This document shows, piece by piece, positions 8,219-17,306 of a stretch of DNA of 64,000 bases. Both the position numbers and the translations under genes were made by a program. The stretch lies in NCBI RefSeq assembly GCF_048541585.1, contig NZ_CP183303.1, forward strand, positions 1,736,001-1,800,000, read 5' to 3'. This stretch comes from Legionella_C sp048541585 (GTDB taxonomy: Bacteria > Pseudomonadota > Gammaproteobacteria > Legionellales > Legionellaceae). Numbering within the stretch: position 1 is the first letter of the stretch; every line of letters starts with the position of its first letter. The notes under the pieces are model-generated. The model did not search any database. It was not told the DNA's origin and worked only from the letters and a program-made list of their open reading frames with translations.

Positions 8219-9439
8219 ATGAAAAACACCAGTTATAAAGTCTTGCCTTGTTTATTAGCGATTGTGGTTGATGGTATGGGATTTGGCTTAGTCTATCCCA
8301 TCATGACTGCCATGTTTACGAATCCAAATACAGTATTTGCTGCCCATTTATCTATTATGTTGCGCCATTTTTATTTAGGTTTAGGGTATATGCTCTACCC
8401 CTTCTGCATGTTTTTTGGTGCGGCATTTATGGGCGATTTATCAGACAATTGGGGCCGGAAAAAAGTTATTTTAATTTGTATGCTTGGCCTCTTTATTAGT
8501 TTCATGTTAATGGGTTTAAGTGTTTTATTTGCAAGCATTTTTCTCTTGATGCTGGGACGCGCTTTTTCTGGCTTAATGGCTGGTAGCCAACCTATCGCCC
8601 AAGCTGCCATTGCCGATATTAGTACGACTGAAAATAAAGCTTCTAATATGAGCCTTATGACGCTCGCGTTAAGTTTTGCTAATGTTGCAGGCCCCTTAAT
8701 TGGCGGCGTATTTTCAGATCATTCGCTCTTTGCATTTTTTAATTTTTCAATGCCTTTTTTTATTTCCGCGGCTTTTGCATTGATAGCTGCTATCTGGCTT
8801 TATTATGGATTTGCAGAAACGTATAGCAGTCATCAGGTAAAATCGACTAACTTACTGCGGCCAATTTATATTTTTATTGATGGAATTAAACATGAAAAAG
8901 TTCGCTGGTTAGCGGTAATTTTCTTATTAATGCAGCTCGGTTTTAGTATTTATTTTCAGTTCATTTTAGTGCTACTACACAATACTTATCAGTACTCCAA
9001 TTGGCAACTAGGAGCTTTTAATGGGTTTATTGGTTTTTGTTTTGTCCTATCTTTAGTAGTGGGGATGAAATGGATGTTAAAATTTTGGCAAGCTAATACT
9101 ATTGCCACTATTTGTCTCTTTATTGTGGGAACAGGCTTAATTTTAACTGTTTTAAGCACGAACCTTTGGGCAATTTGGGTTTTAGCATTTCCTATTAGTG
9201 CCTTTGATATGATTGCGTATACCGCCTTATTAACGGCTTTCTCTGATGCCGTTGATAAATCAGCTCAGGGTTGGGTAATGGGGCTTTCAGGTGCCTTAAT
9301 GGCTATGGCATGGGCAATTACCGGGTTAAGCGCTAACCTTTTACCTATTTTTGGTACCCTTGGTTTAATCTTTATTGGTGGCATCTTCTTATTAGCTTCT
9401 GCTGCATTGATGGCATGGTATAGCCAATTTCGTTTATAG
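8219..9439 (+). CDS. Major facilitator superfamily transporter
   Basis: 406 residues with about twelve hydrophobic segments. The motif-A loop GDLSDNWGRKKVIL follows the second helix (about residues 72-85). A TetA-like GRAFSGLMAGSQPIAQA segment follows helix 4, and the second half starts after a cytoplasmic loop near residue 215. This is the drug:H+ antiporter (DHA1/TetA-like) subgroup of inner-membrane exporters; the substrate cannot be read from sequence. Monocistronic, with the convergent acid phosphatase 90 bases downstream. Confidence 0.8.
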   Translation: MKNTSYKVLPCLLAIVVDGMGFGLVYPIMTAMFTNPNTVFAAHLSIMLRHFYLGLGYMLYPFCMFFGAAFMGDLSDNWGRKKVILICMLGLFISFMLMGLSVLFASIFLLMLGRAFSGLMAGSQPIAQAAIADISTTENKASNMSLMTLALSFANVAGPLIGGVFSDHSLFAFFNFSMPFFISAAFALIAAIWLYYGFAETYSSHQVKSTNLLRPIYIFIDGIKHEKVRWLAVIFLLMQLGFSIYFQFILVLLHNTYQYSNWQLGAFNGFIGFCFVLSLVVGMKWMLKFWQANTIATICLFIVGTGLILTVLSTNLWAIWVLAFPISAFDMIAYTALLTAFSDAVDKSAQGWVMGLSGALMAMAWAITGLSANLLPIFGTLGLIFIGGIFLLASAALMAWYSQFRL

Positions 9440-9529
9440 ACGTTCACCCTTAAATCGACGTTTTCAGCACGTTGCAAGCAAACTCATAAACTCAGAAAAT
9501 TACCAGCTTAATAATTTTTTTTATTATTT

Positions 9530-10558
9530 TTAAAATGGTAGTTGTTTTAAAGCAAGGCTTTTGAATTCTGTCAAGGTACAAGCTATTGTTTTACAGCCTG
9601 GCAATTTTAAAGGCTTATCGTTATAACTAATTTTTACATAAAAATTATTATTATTGTTAAAAAATAAAAAATTAAGCCTTGAAGCATACGGAGGACGCTC
9701 GCTAAGCGGCGTCCCTAAGGTCGTCATGACACTCATAATGGTACTATCATGGGCTGAATACAATATGTAGCGTAACAACGATTTATTTTCACTTGCTTGC
9801 GTAAAATAATTGGTCACTTCTTGAATAAAGCGCAGACCCTGCGGATAAGAAACTTCGGGTAACTTAAAGTAACCCACCATTGCCCATGTTGCTAAGTCTG
9901 TGATTTCTTTTGCATCTTCTTCGGTTAGACCCTGTGGTAATGCTATATGATGTAATTGCCGAATAGAAAGATTATCTGCTAACCGGCCTAAGGCTAAAAA
10001 ATTATTAAGTTTAATGCCGGTTTCTAAACTCCAATTATTAATTTTTTCTTTTATTGAATAAGTTTTAAGTGCCCAATAACGCTGATTTATTAAGAAAAGT
10101 TTGGCTAAAAATAAAATATTTTTACTAGGACGTGCTAATAATAAATCATCTTTGGTTTGTAAAACTGTATCAATAGGAATAGTTTGATTCCCGCGTTTTG
10201 ATAGAGGATATAAACCTAATAGCACTGCTTTAGCACTAGCTATCGTTCGGTTAAAATTAGTTGTGCGTACATAAAGCGTTCCTGGTTTATAATTGTCAGG
10301 TAACAGGTGAAACTGGTTGATATAAATTTGGCGTAACTTTTTACCCAAGTTAACTTCTTGTGCAATGCCTTGCTCGGTTAGTTCTCCTAATCCTTCTTGC
10401 CACTGATAAGGTGCCTTAGGAATTTCCATGGTTGGTGTTCTATCACCATGCCGAATTAAATCAATAGCTAATATAAGTTTTTCTTCTGCTAAAACATAAA
10501 ATGAACTTAAAAATAGACATGATGTAAGGCAAATTTGTAAGAATCGCGTTTTATACAT
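9530..10558 (-). CDS. map: Histidine acid phosphatase (Legionella Map-like)
   Basis: 342 residues with a signal peptide (about 1-24, ending YVLA). The catalytic RHGDRTP motif is at 36-42, where His37 would form the phosphohistidine. The proton-donor HD pair is in YSAHDSTIM (near 267). Spacing and side motifs (YQWQEGLGELTEQG; PPYASRLNF) match the secreted major acid phosphatase Map of Legionella, a type II secretion substrate. It would hydrolyse phosphomonoesters outside the cell or in the periplasm. ATG start; monocistronic. Export by type II secretion is inferred from the homologue. Confidence 0.87.
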   Translation of the reverse strand: MYKTRFLQICLTSCLFLSSFYVLAEEKLILAIDLIRHGDRTPTMEIPKAPYQWQEGLGELTEQGIAQEVNLGKKLRQIYINQFHLLPDNYKPGTLYVRTTNFNRTIASAKAVLLGLYPLSKRGNQTIPIDTVLQTKDDLLLARPSKNILFLAKLFLINQRYWALKTYSIKEKINNWSLETGIKLNNFLALGRLADNLSIRQLHHIALPQGLTEEDAKEITDLATWAMVGYFKLPEVSYPQGLRFIQEVTNYFTQASENKSLLRYILYSAHDSTIMSVMTTLGTPLSERPPYASRLNFLFFNNNNNFYVKISYNDKPLKLPGCKTIACTLTEFKSLALKQLPF

Positions 10559-10650
10559 TATTGATAACTACTAATTTTAGAATTGCACCTTAGCAAATTT
10601 TTACCAAAAAGCCAATTTAATAACGTACCACTTAATTATCTAGCAAGGTA

Positions 10651-11580
10651 TTAAAAGCTTGCCGCAAGAAATAATAAAATAGCTTTCTGAACATGTAACC
10701 TATTTTCACTTTGGATAAAAATAAGAGATTTAGTACTATCGGGCAAGGTTTCGGAAACTTCTTTTCCGCGCTCCATTGGCATACAATGCATAAACACAGC
10801 TTCAGGTTTAGCTTGTGCCATTAGTGCTTCATTTACTTGAAATCCTTGAAAAGCAGATTCATTACCAGTCCCTTCAAATCCCATACTTACCCAAACATCG
10901 GTATAAACCGCATGTGTATTTTGCACAGCCGCAGACGGTAGCGTAAATTGCTGAATTTTTTTAGGAAATAAACTTTTACTAACTGCTAAAATAGTTGCGT
11001 CTGGTTCATGACCGACAGGGCAGCAATAATTAATGTTTACGCCTACTTGAGGCGCCATTAATAACAAGCTATGTAAAATGTTATTGCCATCGCCGATGTA
11101 ACTTAAGGTTAAATTATCTAATGTTTTAAAGTATTCTTGTAAAGAAAGTAAGTCGGCTAGCACTTGGCAGGGATGATATAAAGCTGATAAGCCATTTATA
11201 ATCGGTATAGTTGCATACTCTACCATCTCTTGAAGTTGGCTATCTCCATGGGTTCTTATCATGACATAGTCGCAATAACCATTTAATACGCGGATAAAAT
11301 CTTTTGGCTGTTCTGTTTTTCTAGTACTACTAATGCTCTCAACAACATGACCACCTAGACCTTGGATGGCTAAATTAAAACTTAAACGGGTTCGAAAAGA
11401 AGGTTTTTCAAAAATCATAGCCAACGCTTTTCCTGCCAAGGCTTCTTTATAATGGCTGGGATTACTTTTTACTTCGCGGGCCAGCTTAAGAATTGTGGCA
11501 ATATCGTTTGCGCTTAATTCTAAACCCGTTAAAAGATGCGAAATAGTAGCTTTAGTCTGGGGTTTTATGAGAGATGCCAT
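10651..11580 (-). CDS. argF: Ornithine carbamoyltransferase
   Basis: 309 residues. The ATG at 11580 is chosen over one six bases upstream because AAGGAG then sits 7 bases away rather than one. Carbamoyl-phosphate site FEKPSFRTRLSF, ornithine-side motifs HPCQVLADLL and DVWVSMG, and catalytic HCMPMERGKEV (HCLP in most homologues). It converts ornithine plus carbamoyl phosphate to citrulline. It is the last gene of the arg operon; its start overlaps the end of argH by about 29 bases and its ribosome site lies inside argH, so translation is probably coupled. Confidence 0.93.
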   Translation of the reverse strand: MASLIKPQTKATISHLLTGLELSANDIATILKLAREVKSNPSHYKEALAGKALAMIFEKPSFRTRLSFNLAIQGLGGHVVESISSTRKTEQPKDFIRVLNGYCDYVMIRTHGDSQLQEMVEYATIPIINGLSALYHPCQVLADLLSLQEYFKTLDNLTLSYIGDGNNILHSLLLMAPQVGVNINYCCPVGHEPDATILAVSKSLFPKKIQQFTLPSAAVQNTHAVYTDVWVSMGFEGTGNESAFQGFQVNEALMAQAKPEAVFMHCMPMERGKEVSETLPDSTKSLIFIQSENRLHVQKAILLFLAASF

Positions 11581-12814
11581 CGTCATTCTCCTTTATAATT
11601 TCAGTTAAGGTGCAATTTTTTGCAAGCGCTTTAGCCACTAACGCGCCTACTTGATGATGGGCATCACGAAAAGGGATACCTTGTTTCACTAAGGTTTCTA
11701 ATACAGCGGTTGCCTCTAAAAACCCACTTTGAGCTTGTTTAGCCATATGAGAGGTGTTAAAGGTCAAGCTTTCTAGGAAAGGCGGTAAAATGGTAAGGCA
11801 TGCCGTGAGTGTGGTGACGGTATCAAACAAACCTTCTTTATCCTCCTGCATATCTTTGTTGTAAGCTAGAGGTAATGCTTTCATAATGGTTAGAATACCC
11901 ACTAAATGCCCAAAGACTCGTCCTGATTTACCACGAATTAATTCTAAAATATCAGGATTTTTTTTATTGGGCATGAGCGATGAGCCAGTCGCAAACTCGT
12001 CATCTAACATAAGAAAATTAAATTCAGCGCTCGCCCAAATAATAAAATCCTCAGCAAGCCTTGATAAATGCACCATCACAATGGCCGCGGCACTACAAAA
12101 TTCCATGATAAAATCCCTATCACTAACCGCATCTAAGGTATTTTCTATCACGCCATTAAAACTTAATAGCTTAGCAGTTAACCCTCTATCTAGCGGCAGA
12201 CTACTACCGGCTAAGGCGCCAGCACCTAAGGGAGAAAAATTCATTCGTTCTTTTAAGTCTAAAAAGCGACTAATATCACGTGCAAACATAGTTTTATAAG
12301 CGTCTAAATAAACGCCTAAATAAACAGGCTGTGCTTGCTGCAAATGGGTATATCCGGGCATTTTATCTTTAGCATGTTTGACACTTAACTTGCCTAAAAC
12401 ATGAGTTACTTTTTCAAGTTGATTAACCACTTTATCTAGCGCATCACGCGTATAGAGCCGTAAATCGAGCGCAACTTGATCATTACGACTGCGCCCAGTA
12501 TGCAACTTTTTACCCACATCCCCTAGCTTTTGAATTAATAAGTGTTCAATGAACATATGAATATCTTCAAATCGCTCTTCTAAGGGATGTTTGTCTTTGG
12601 CAAGTTCTTCTTGAATTTCATCTAATGCTTTAACAAGCATTTCAGCTTCATTAGACGGAATAATACCTTGTTGCCCCAGCATGTGCGCATGCGCCTTACT
12701 GCCTAAAATATCATAGGTATAAAGCACATAATCAAAAGCCAATGATGCATTAAAATTAACCGCAAGCGGATGTAGAGATTTTTTAAAGCGGCCACCCCAT
12801 GTCTTATTACTCAT
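11552..12814 (-). CDS. argH: Argininosuccinate lyase, short C-terminus
   Basis: 420 residues from the ATG at 12814 (MSNKTWGGRFKKSL, the usual ArgH beginning). An in-frame extension upstream lies inside argG and is not plausible. The signature loop GSSLMPNKKNPDILELIRG is intact, as are the HTGRSRNDQVALDLR and TYTHLQQAQP-type regions. It splits argininosuccinate into arginine and fumarate. The start overlaps the argG stop (ATGAGTAA). The protein ends at ISHKTPD just after LTEIIKEND and appears to lack the last 35-40 residues of the common 455-460-residue form, where the frame runs into the argF ribosome site and start. Confidence 0.92.
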   Translation of the reverse strand: MSNKTWGGRFKKSLHPLAVNFNASLAFDYVLYTYDILGSKAHAHMLGQQGIIPSNEAEMLVKALDEIQEELAKDKHPLEERFEDIHMFIEHLLIQKLGDVGKKLHTGRSRNDQVALDLRLYTRDALDKVVNQLEKVTHVLGKLSVKHAKDKMPGYTHLQQAQPVYLGVYLDAYKTMFARDISRFLDLKERMNFSPLGAGALAGSSLPLDRGLTAKLLSFNGVIENTLDAVSDRDFIMEFCSAAAIVMVHLSRLAEDFIIWASAEFNFLMLDDEFATGSSLMPNKKNPDILELIRGKSGRVFGHLVGILTIMKALPLAYNKDMQEDKEGLFDTVTTLTACLTILPPFLESLTFNTSHMAKQAQSGFLEATAVLETLVKQGIPFRDAHHQVGALVAKALAKNCTLTEIIKENDDGISHKTPD

Positions 12815-14021
12815 TTCCGTCTCCATGTACCAGACCATAAACTTTAGCCGATAAAGAAAATAAATTGATAAACCCTTGTGCATCTTGCTGATCATAAACA
12901 TCATCTTCTTCAAAGGTGGCTAAGGCTGCTTGATGTAGGCTATAAGGAGATGTAATACCACAAGGCACAATATTTCCCTTAAATAGTTTAAGCGCAACGC
13001 TGCCTGTAACATGTTGTTGTGTTACCGCCATAAAGGCATCTAATGCTTTTCTCGCTTCTGAAAACCAACGACCTTCATAAACGATATTCGCATAGGTGCC
13101 TTGTAGCGATTGCTTAAGATGAAGAGTGTGTTTATCAAGGCATAAACTTTCTAACAATTTATGCGCTTTATAAAGTACAGCGGCCGCAGGCGCCTCATAA
13201 ACACCGCGAATTTTCATGCCAACAAGCCGATTTTCGATAATATCAGCAACCCCAATACCATGATTACCGGCTATTTCATTTAAGAGCGTTAATAATTGAG
13301 TCGCTGGCAGGGATTGATTATTAATAGCCACTGGAATCCCTTGCTTAAATTCAATCGTTATTTTTTCTGCCTGATTAGGCGTTTGCTCTAAAGGCTTAGT
13401 CATTAATAAGACATCATCAGGGCAGCTTTGTGCGGGATCTTCTAAAACACCCCCTTCGTGCGAGATATACCAAATATTATGATCACGTGAGTAAGGTGCT
13501 TTCGGCGTTACGCTTAGTTCAACGCCATGCTGTGCGGCATAATCAATAGCTTGTTGTCTGGATTTAATCTCCCATACTCGCCAAGGCGCAATCACCTTAA
13601 GCTTAGGGGCTAAGGCGTTAATAGTATACTCAAAACGAACCTGATCATTGCCTTTCCCGGTTGCGCCATGGGCAATAGCATCTGCTTTTTCTTGCAAAGC
13701 AACTTCGACTAATTTTTGAGCAATTAGTGGTCTTGAGATGGTACCTAAAATATATTGATCTTCATATAAAGCGCCAGCTTTTACTAAAGGCCAAAGATAA
13801 TCATTTACGAAAGTTTCTTGGACATCCAACACCAAGGCTTTACTAGCACCGCTTTTTAAAGCTTTTTGTTGAATAGCTTTTAAATCCTCTTGTTGCCCTA
13901 AATCACAAATCACTGCCACAATTTCAGCATTTTTGTAATTATTTTTAAGCCACGGAATCATGACAGACGTATCCAGACCACCTGAATATGCTAATACAAT
14001 TTTTTTAATGCTTAAAGCCAT
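12807..14021 (-). CDS. argG: Argininosuccinate synthase
   Basis: 404 residues. The ATP-pyrophosphatase P-loop AYSGGLDTSVMIPWL is at about 10-24, followed by HGATGKGNDQVRFE and the aspartate-binding SRDHNIWYISHEGGVLED. It joins citrulline and aspartate using ATP. ATG start with a strong GAGGAG site six bases away. A 39-base gap separates it from argB upstream, and its stop overlaps the argH start by eight bases, so it is part of the same minus-strand operon. Confidence 0.95.
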   Translation of the reverse strand: MALSIKKIVLAYSGGLDTSVMIPWLKNNYKNAEIVAVICDLGQQEDLKAIQQKALKSGASKALVLDVQETFVNDYLWPLVKAGALYEDQYILGTISRPLIAQKLVEVALQEKADAIAHGATGKGNDQVRFEYTINALAPKLKVIAPWRVWEIKSRQQAIDYAAQHGVELSVTPKAPYSRDHNIWYISHEGGVLEDPAQSCPDDVLLMTKPLEQTPNQAEKITIEFKQGIPVAINNQSLPATQLLTLLNEIAGNHGIGVADIIENRLVGMKIRGVYEAPAAAVLYKAHKLLESLCLDKHTLHLKQSLQGTYANIVYEGRWFSEARKALDAFMAVTQQHVTGSVALKLFKGNIVPCGITSPYSLHQAALATFEEDDVYDQQDAQGFINLFSLSAKVYGLVHGDGNE

Positions 14022-14060
14022 GTTACGCTCCTCATTTAATTACATTGCCAATGGCGGTTA

Positions 14061-14876
14061 TCAATTTTTTAAACACATTGTTCCTCTATTTTTTCCATGC
14101 AAAAGGGTTTCTACTAGAATTTGGTGTTGCCTGCCATTTAAAATTCGTATTTGATCTAAATCCTGTTCTAAGGCATTTAAAATAGCATTGACTTTAACTA
14201 GCATGCCGTTACTTACAATAGCTTTTTTAATGAGTAGTTGTAATTGGTTGGCTGACAATTTAGAAAGTAAAGCCCCATGCTGATTATAAATACCCTCTTG
14301 ATCAGTTAAATAAACCAACTCATCCACAGCAAGTGCAGTTGCTAAATGGCAAGCGGCGATATCGCCATTAATATTAACAGCCTGACCCTTATCATCTACC
14401 CCCACCGTTGCAATGACTGGCAGAACATTATTAGCTAATAACTGCTCTACATCAGTTGAATTAACCTGTTTTATCTTGCCTACAAAACCAAATTTTTCAT
14501 CAAGGTAATCACAATGGAGAAGTTGATTTTCTGCACCCGATAGTCCCATGGCTTTAATGCCAAACTGATTTAATGCTCTTACCAGCATTTGATTAACTTG
14601 ACCACAAAGCACCATTTCAATGATTTTCATAGCAGCCTGCGAAGTAACACGCAAACCGTTGATAAATTCTGAGGGAATACCGTAAATATTTAATGCCTCA
14701 TTAATCGCCTTACTGCCGCCATGAACTAAGGCAACTTGATAACCATTAGCAAGTAAGGTTTTTAAATCACCACATAAGGTAGAGATAGCGCTGCTATCTT
14801 GTAAAATGGAGCCACCGGCTTTAATAAGAATTAATTTGCCTGTATTAGCAGGAACGTTAAGAGGGTGCACATTCAT
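14061..14876 (-). CDS. argB: Acetylglutamate kinase
   Basis: 271 residues. N-terminal phosphate loop LIKAGGSILQ, glycine-rich VHGGSKAINEAL, the NGLRVTSQAAM acetylglutamate segment, NINGDIAACHLATAL, and the nucleotide-site segment VSNGMLVKVNAILNAL. This is the short enterobacterial type, with GMxVKVNA rather than GMIPK. It phosphorylates N-acetylglutamate. The start overlaps the argJ stop as ATGA, and CGGAG lies 9 bases upstream. VHGGS replaces the more usual VHGGG. Confidence 0.9.
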   Translation of the reverse strand: MNVHPLNVPANTGKLILIKAGGSILQDSSAISTLCGDLKTLLANGYQVALVHGGSKAINEALNIYGIPSEFINGLRVTSQAAMKIIEMVLCGQVNQMLVRALNQFGIKAMGLSGAENQLLHCDYLDEKFGFVGKIKQVNSTDVEQLLANNVLPVIATVGVDDKGQAVNINGDIAACHLATALAVDELVYLTDQEGIYNQHGALLSKLSANQLQLLIKKAIVSNGMLVKVNAILNALEQDLDQIRILNGRQHQILVETLLHGKNRGTMCLKN

Positions 14877-16075
14877 GAAACATACTCCGCATTAATTTTA
14901 ATATATTTCTCCGTTAAATCGCATCCCCAAGCCGTAGCCTGACCGCTACCTTGAAAAAAATTAACTGTTATTCTTACGGTGTCTTTAGCTAATTGCTCTT
15001 TAAAGGCCGTTGTATTTAAATTCGCTACTGGTGCCCCTTGCGTAAATAGCACGATATCTTGTATCGCAATTTCACATTGATTAAGCATCTGTTCGGTAAT
15101 TAAGGTATTACCAATTCGTGCCATAATCCTGCCCCAATTAGGAGACTGGCCGTAAATGGCGGTTTTAATTAATGGGCTGGTAATAATCGATTTTGCGACC
15201 TCTTTTGCCTGCGCTTCATTTTCGGCACCTATTATTTGTGCTTCAATTAATTTTGAAGCCCCCTCACCATCACGGGCGATACTTTTAGCAAGCGCAATGG
15301 CAATTTCTAAAAGCGCTTCGTAAAATAAATCTTGATCAAAGGTATTCTCTAAAGTGACTTTACTCTGCCCATTGGCCATTAAAAAAACGCAATCATTAGT
15401 CGAGGTTTCACCATCAACACTAATCATATTAAAACTTTTATCACAAACCTCTTTTAACCAGGTTCCAGCTTCAGGAATGGCAAGCTTTGCATCAGTTAAG
15501 AAATAACCTAGCATCGTTGCCATATTAGGATGAATCATGCCTGACCCTTTAGAAATACCGGTAATCCGTACCGTTCCTAAAGACAACTCAACATCCTTAT
15601 AAACCGTTTTAGGTACTAAATCGGTAGTTAAAATAGCTGTTGCAAAATTCTCAGCAATATCGGTGGTTTTCGTGAGTAAGTGGGGAATAGCTTGCGTAAT
15701 TTTTTCTATAGATAAAGAAGCACCTATTACCCCAGTAGAGGCCGTTAATACTTGGTTAGTTTGGCAATTTATGGCGTTGGCTAAGGTATCTGCCATAATA
15801 AAATTATTAGTGACTCCAGCATTACCCGTAGCAGCATTTGCTTCACCACTATTGGTAATAATGGCTCGAATAGTGTTAGAAGGTAGACAAGTTTCACAAT
15901 AGGTAACTGGCGCGGCTTTAAATTTATTTTGGGTAAAAACACCGACAGCAACAGCAGGTGAATCAGAAATAATGACGCCTAAGTCTGGTCGATAAAGTCT
16001 AACTCCAGAGTTAATACCACCGGCTTTAAACCCTTGGGGTAATTTAGTTCTAAAAATGCCAGAGCCAAGAATCAT
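14873..16075 (-). CDS. argJ: Glutamate N-acetyltransferase (ornithine acetyltransferase)
   Basis: 400 residues. The self-cleavage site is present in KGSGMIHPNMATMLGYFLTD, where the Thr of ATML becomes the N-terminal nucleophile of the beta chain. ARDGEGASKLIE is the other signature. It transfers acetyl from acetylornithine to glutamate, recycling the acetyl group; some members also use acetyl-CoA, which cannot be told from sequence. ATGA overlaps join it to argC before and argB after, and CAGGAG precedes its start. Confidence 0.94.
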   Translation of the reverse strand: MILGSGIFRTKLPQGFKAGGINSGVRLYRPDLGVIISDSPAVAVGVFTQNKFKAAPVTYCETCLPSNTIRAIITNSGEANAATGNAGVTNNFIMADTLANAINCQTNQVLTASTGVIGASLSIEKITQAIPHLLTKTTDIAENFATAILTTDLVPKTVYKDVELSLGTVRITGISKGSGMIHPNMATMLGYFLTDAKLAIPEAGTWLKEVCDKSFNMISVDGETSTNDCVFLMANGQSKVTLENTFDQDLFYEALLEIAIALAKSIARDGEGASKLIEAQIIGAENEAQAKEVAKSIITSPLIKTAIYGQSPNWGRIMARIGNTLITEQMLNQCEIAIQDIVLFTQGAPVANLNTTAFKEQLAKDTVRITVNFFQGSGQATAWGCDLTEKYIKINAEYVS

Positions 16076-17139
16076 AGCGTCTCCTGTAACGATAACAAGC
16101 CAGTTTGTAGCGGTAGGCCATAAACTGCATTAAGATTTTCAACAGCTTGACTTGCAGCCCCCTTTAATAAGTTATCAAGGCAGGCAAAAAGCGTAATTTG
16201 ACCTGAGGAAACAAAATAGCCAATATGACAATTTGGCGTGTCCACCACCTGGTTAAGCGCTAAAATAAAATTATCAAGCGCGGCCTCTTGTCCTAACTCT
16301 TGATAATAAACTAAGGGGTAGCCTTGGTAGGCTTGGTGATAAGCGTTATAAATGGCTTTGGCAATTTCAGCATCTGACAAGCCTGCTTGTGCCTCAGCAT
16401 AAATAGTCATGGCAATACCGCGATGAAGTGGCAGTAGTGCAGTGGTCAAGCGAATAGTTAAGTCTTGACCACCAAAACTTTTTAAAGCCTGCTTAATTTC
16501 TGGTATATGTTGATGCTTACCAATTTTATAGGGCAAAAAATTATTGGCCATTTCGCAAAACATCAATTCAGCTTTTACCTGTTTACCTGCGCCCGATAAG
16601 CCTGATTTAGCATCAATAATAACGGTATTTTGATTTAGCACTTGGGCTTTTACTAAGGGCAATAGGCTCATTAAGGCACAAGTAGCATAACAGCCCGGAT
16701 TGGCAATTAGTTTATGGGCTGGCTGTGTAGTTACCCAAGGTGTTAAACCATAGCAGGCATTATTAATTAAAGTGGGCGCTGTATGTTCTAACCCATACCA
16801 AAAGTGAAAGTCTTCCGCTGGTAGGCGAAATCCCCCGCTTAAATCGATAATCAAAAGGTCTTTGTCGATTAAAGTGGTTACCGTATCTAGGGATACTTGT
16901 GCTGGAGTAGCTAGAAATAGTACATCAATATCTGCAACATGCTTGCTAATTTCTGCAGGCGGATAAACAGGAATTTGCTGCCGCTTTAAGTTCGGCAATT
17001 GTTGATAAACTTCAGTTTGAGTTTGACGACTATAAACTGTTGTTAAATTTAAATAAGGATGGCTATTAATAAGCTTCATTAAGGCTTGCCCACTATAGCC
17101 TTGAACACCTGAAATTGCCACATTAATTGTCTTAAACAT
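16072..17139 (-). CDS. argC: N-acetyl-gamma-glutamyl-phosphate reductase
   Basis: 355 residues. NADP-binding GVQGYSGQALMKLINSHP at the N-terminus; catalytic Cys in NPGCYATCALMSLLP; LPYKIGKHQHIPEI and the LTTALLPLHRGI segment are typical. It reduces acetylglutamyl phosphate to the semialdehyde. First gene of the arg operon, divergent from argR. An ArgR operator lies 30-47 bases upstream of its ATG. Confidence 0.94.
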   Translation of the reverse strand: MFKTINVAISGVQGYSGQALMKLINSHPYLNLTTVYSRQTQTEVYQQLPNLKRQQIPVYPPAEISKHVADIDVLFLATPAQVSLDTVTTLIDKDLLIIDLSGGFRLPAEDFHFWYGLEHTAPTLINNACYGLTPWVTTQPAHKLIANPGCYATCALMSLLPLVKAQVLNQNTVIIDAKSGLSGAGKQVKAELMFCEMANNFLPYKIGKHQHIPEIKQALKSFGGQDLTIRLTTALLPLHRGIAMTIYAEAQAGLSDAEIAKAIYNAYHQAYQGYPLVYYQELGQEAALDNFILALNQVVDTPNCHIGYFVSSGQITLFACLDNLLKGAASQAVENLNAVYGLPLQTGLLSLQETL

Positions 17140-17168
17140 GCATAAATATCCAGATTAAAACTATCATA

Positions 17169-17186
17169 TTGATTAATTATTCATAA
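17169..17186. promoter_or_regulatory. ARG box (ArgR operator) on the argC side
   Basis: The core TGATTAATTATTCA (17171-17184) differs by one base from the ARG-box core TGAAT-4W-ATTCA. A weaker box (17190-17207, TGCAT-ATTA-AATTA) follows after exactly 3 bases, the standard spacing for ArgR hexamer binding to paired boxes. It sits just upstream of argC and would repress the biosynthetic operon when arginine is plentiful. Confidence 0.65.
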
Positions 17187-17216
17187 TAATTGCATATTAA
17201 ATTAAAAAGGCACTAT

Positions 17217-17245
17217 TGGCAAGCAAAAATTAACACATTATGCAA
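17217..17245 (+). promoter_or_regulatory. Candidate argR promoter
   Basis: TTGGCA (17217-17222), a 17-base spacer and TATGCA (17240-17245). It reads toward argR, with the ARG boxes just downstream. Moderate match only. Confidence 0.4.
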
Positions 17246-17259
17246 ATTTATGGCATAAT

Positions 17260-17277
17260 ATTGAATAATAATTCAAT
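17260..17277. promoter_or_regulatory. ARG box (ArgR operator) on the argR side
   Basis: The core TGAATAATAATTCA (17262-17275) is a perfect ARG-box palindrome. A half box (TGAAT at 17283-17287) belongs to a second site at 17281-17298, again 3 bases away, and overlaps the argR ribosome-binding region. This suits autoregulation of argR. Confidence 0.75.
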
Positions 17278-17306
17278 TTAACTGAATTAATAAGGAAATA
17301 TAAATT

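Noticed and set aside
9440..9529. Terminator in the AT-rich spacer between the MFS and phosphatase genes
   Set aside because: Only A/T runs that pair weakly (AATAAT/ATTATT); no stable stem.
11886..12299. 137-codon plus-strand frame within argH
   Set aside because: Fully antisense to a gene with unmistakable ArgH motifs.
12815..12913. 33-residue N-terminal extension of argH
   Set aside because: It overlaps argG in another frame; homologues start at MxNKTWGGRF and the ATG at 12814 has a ribosome site.
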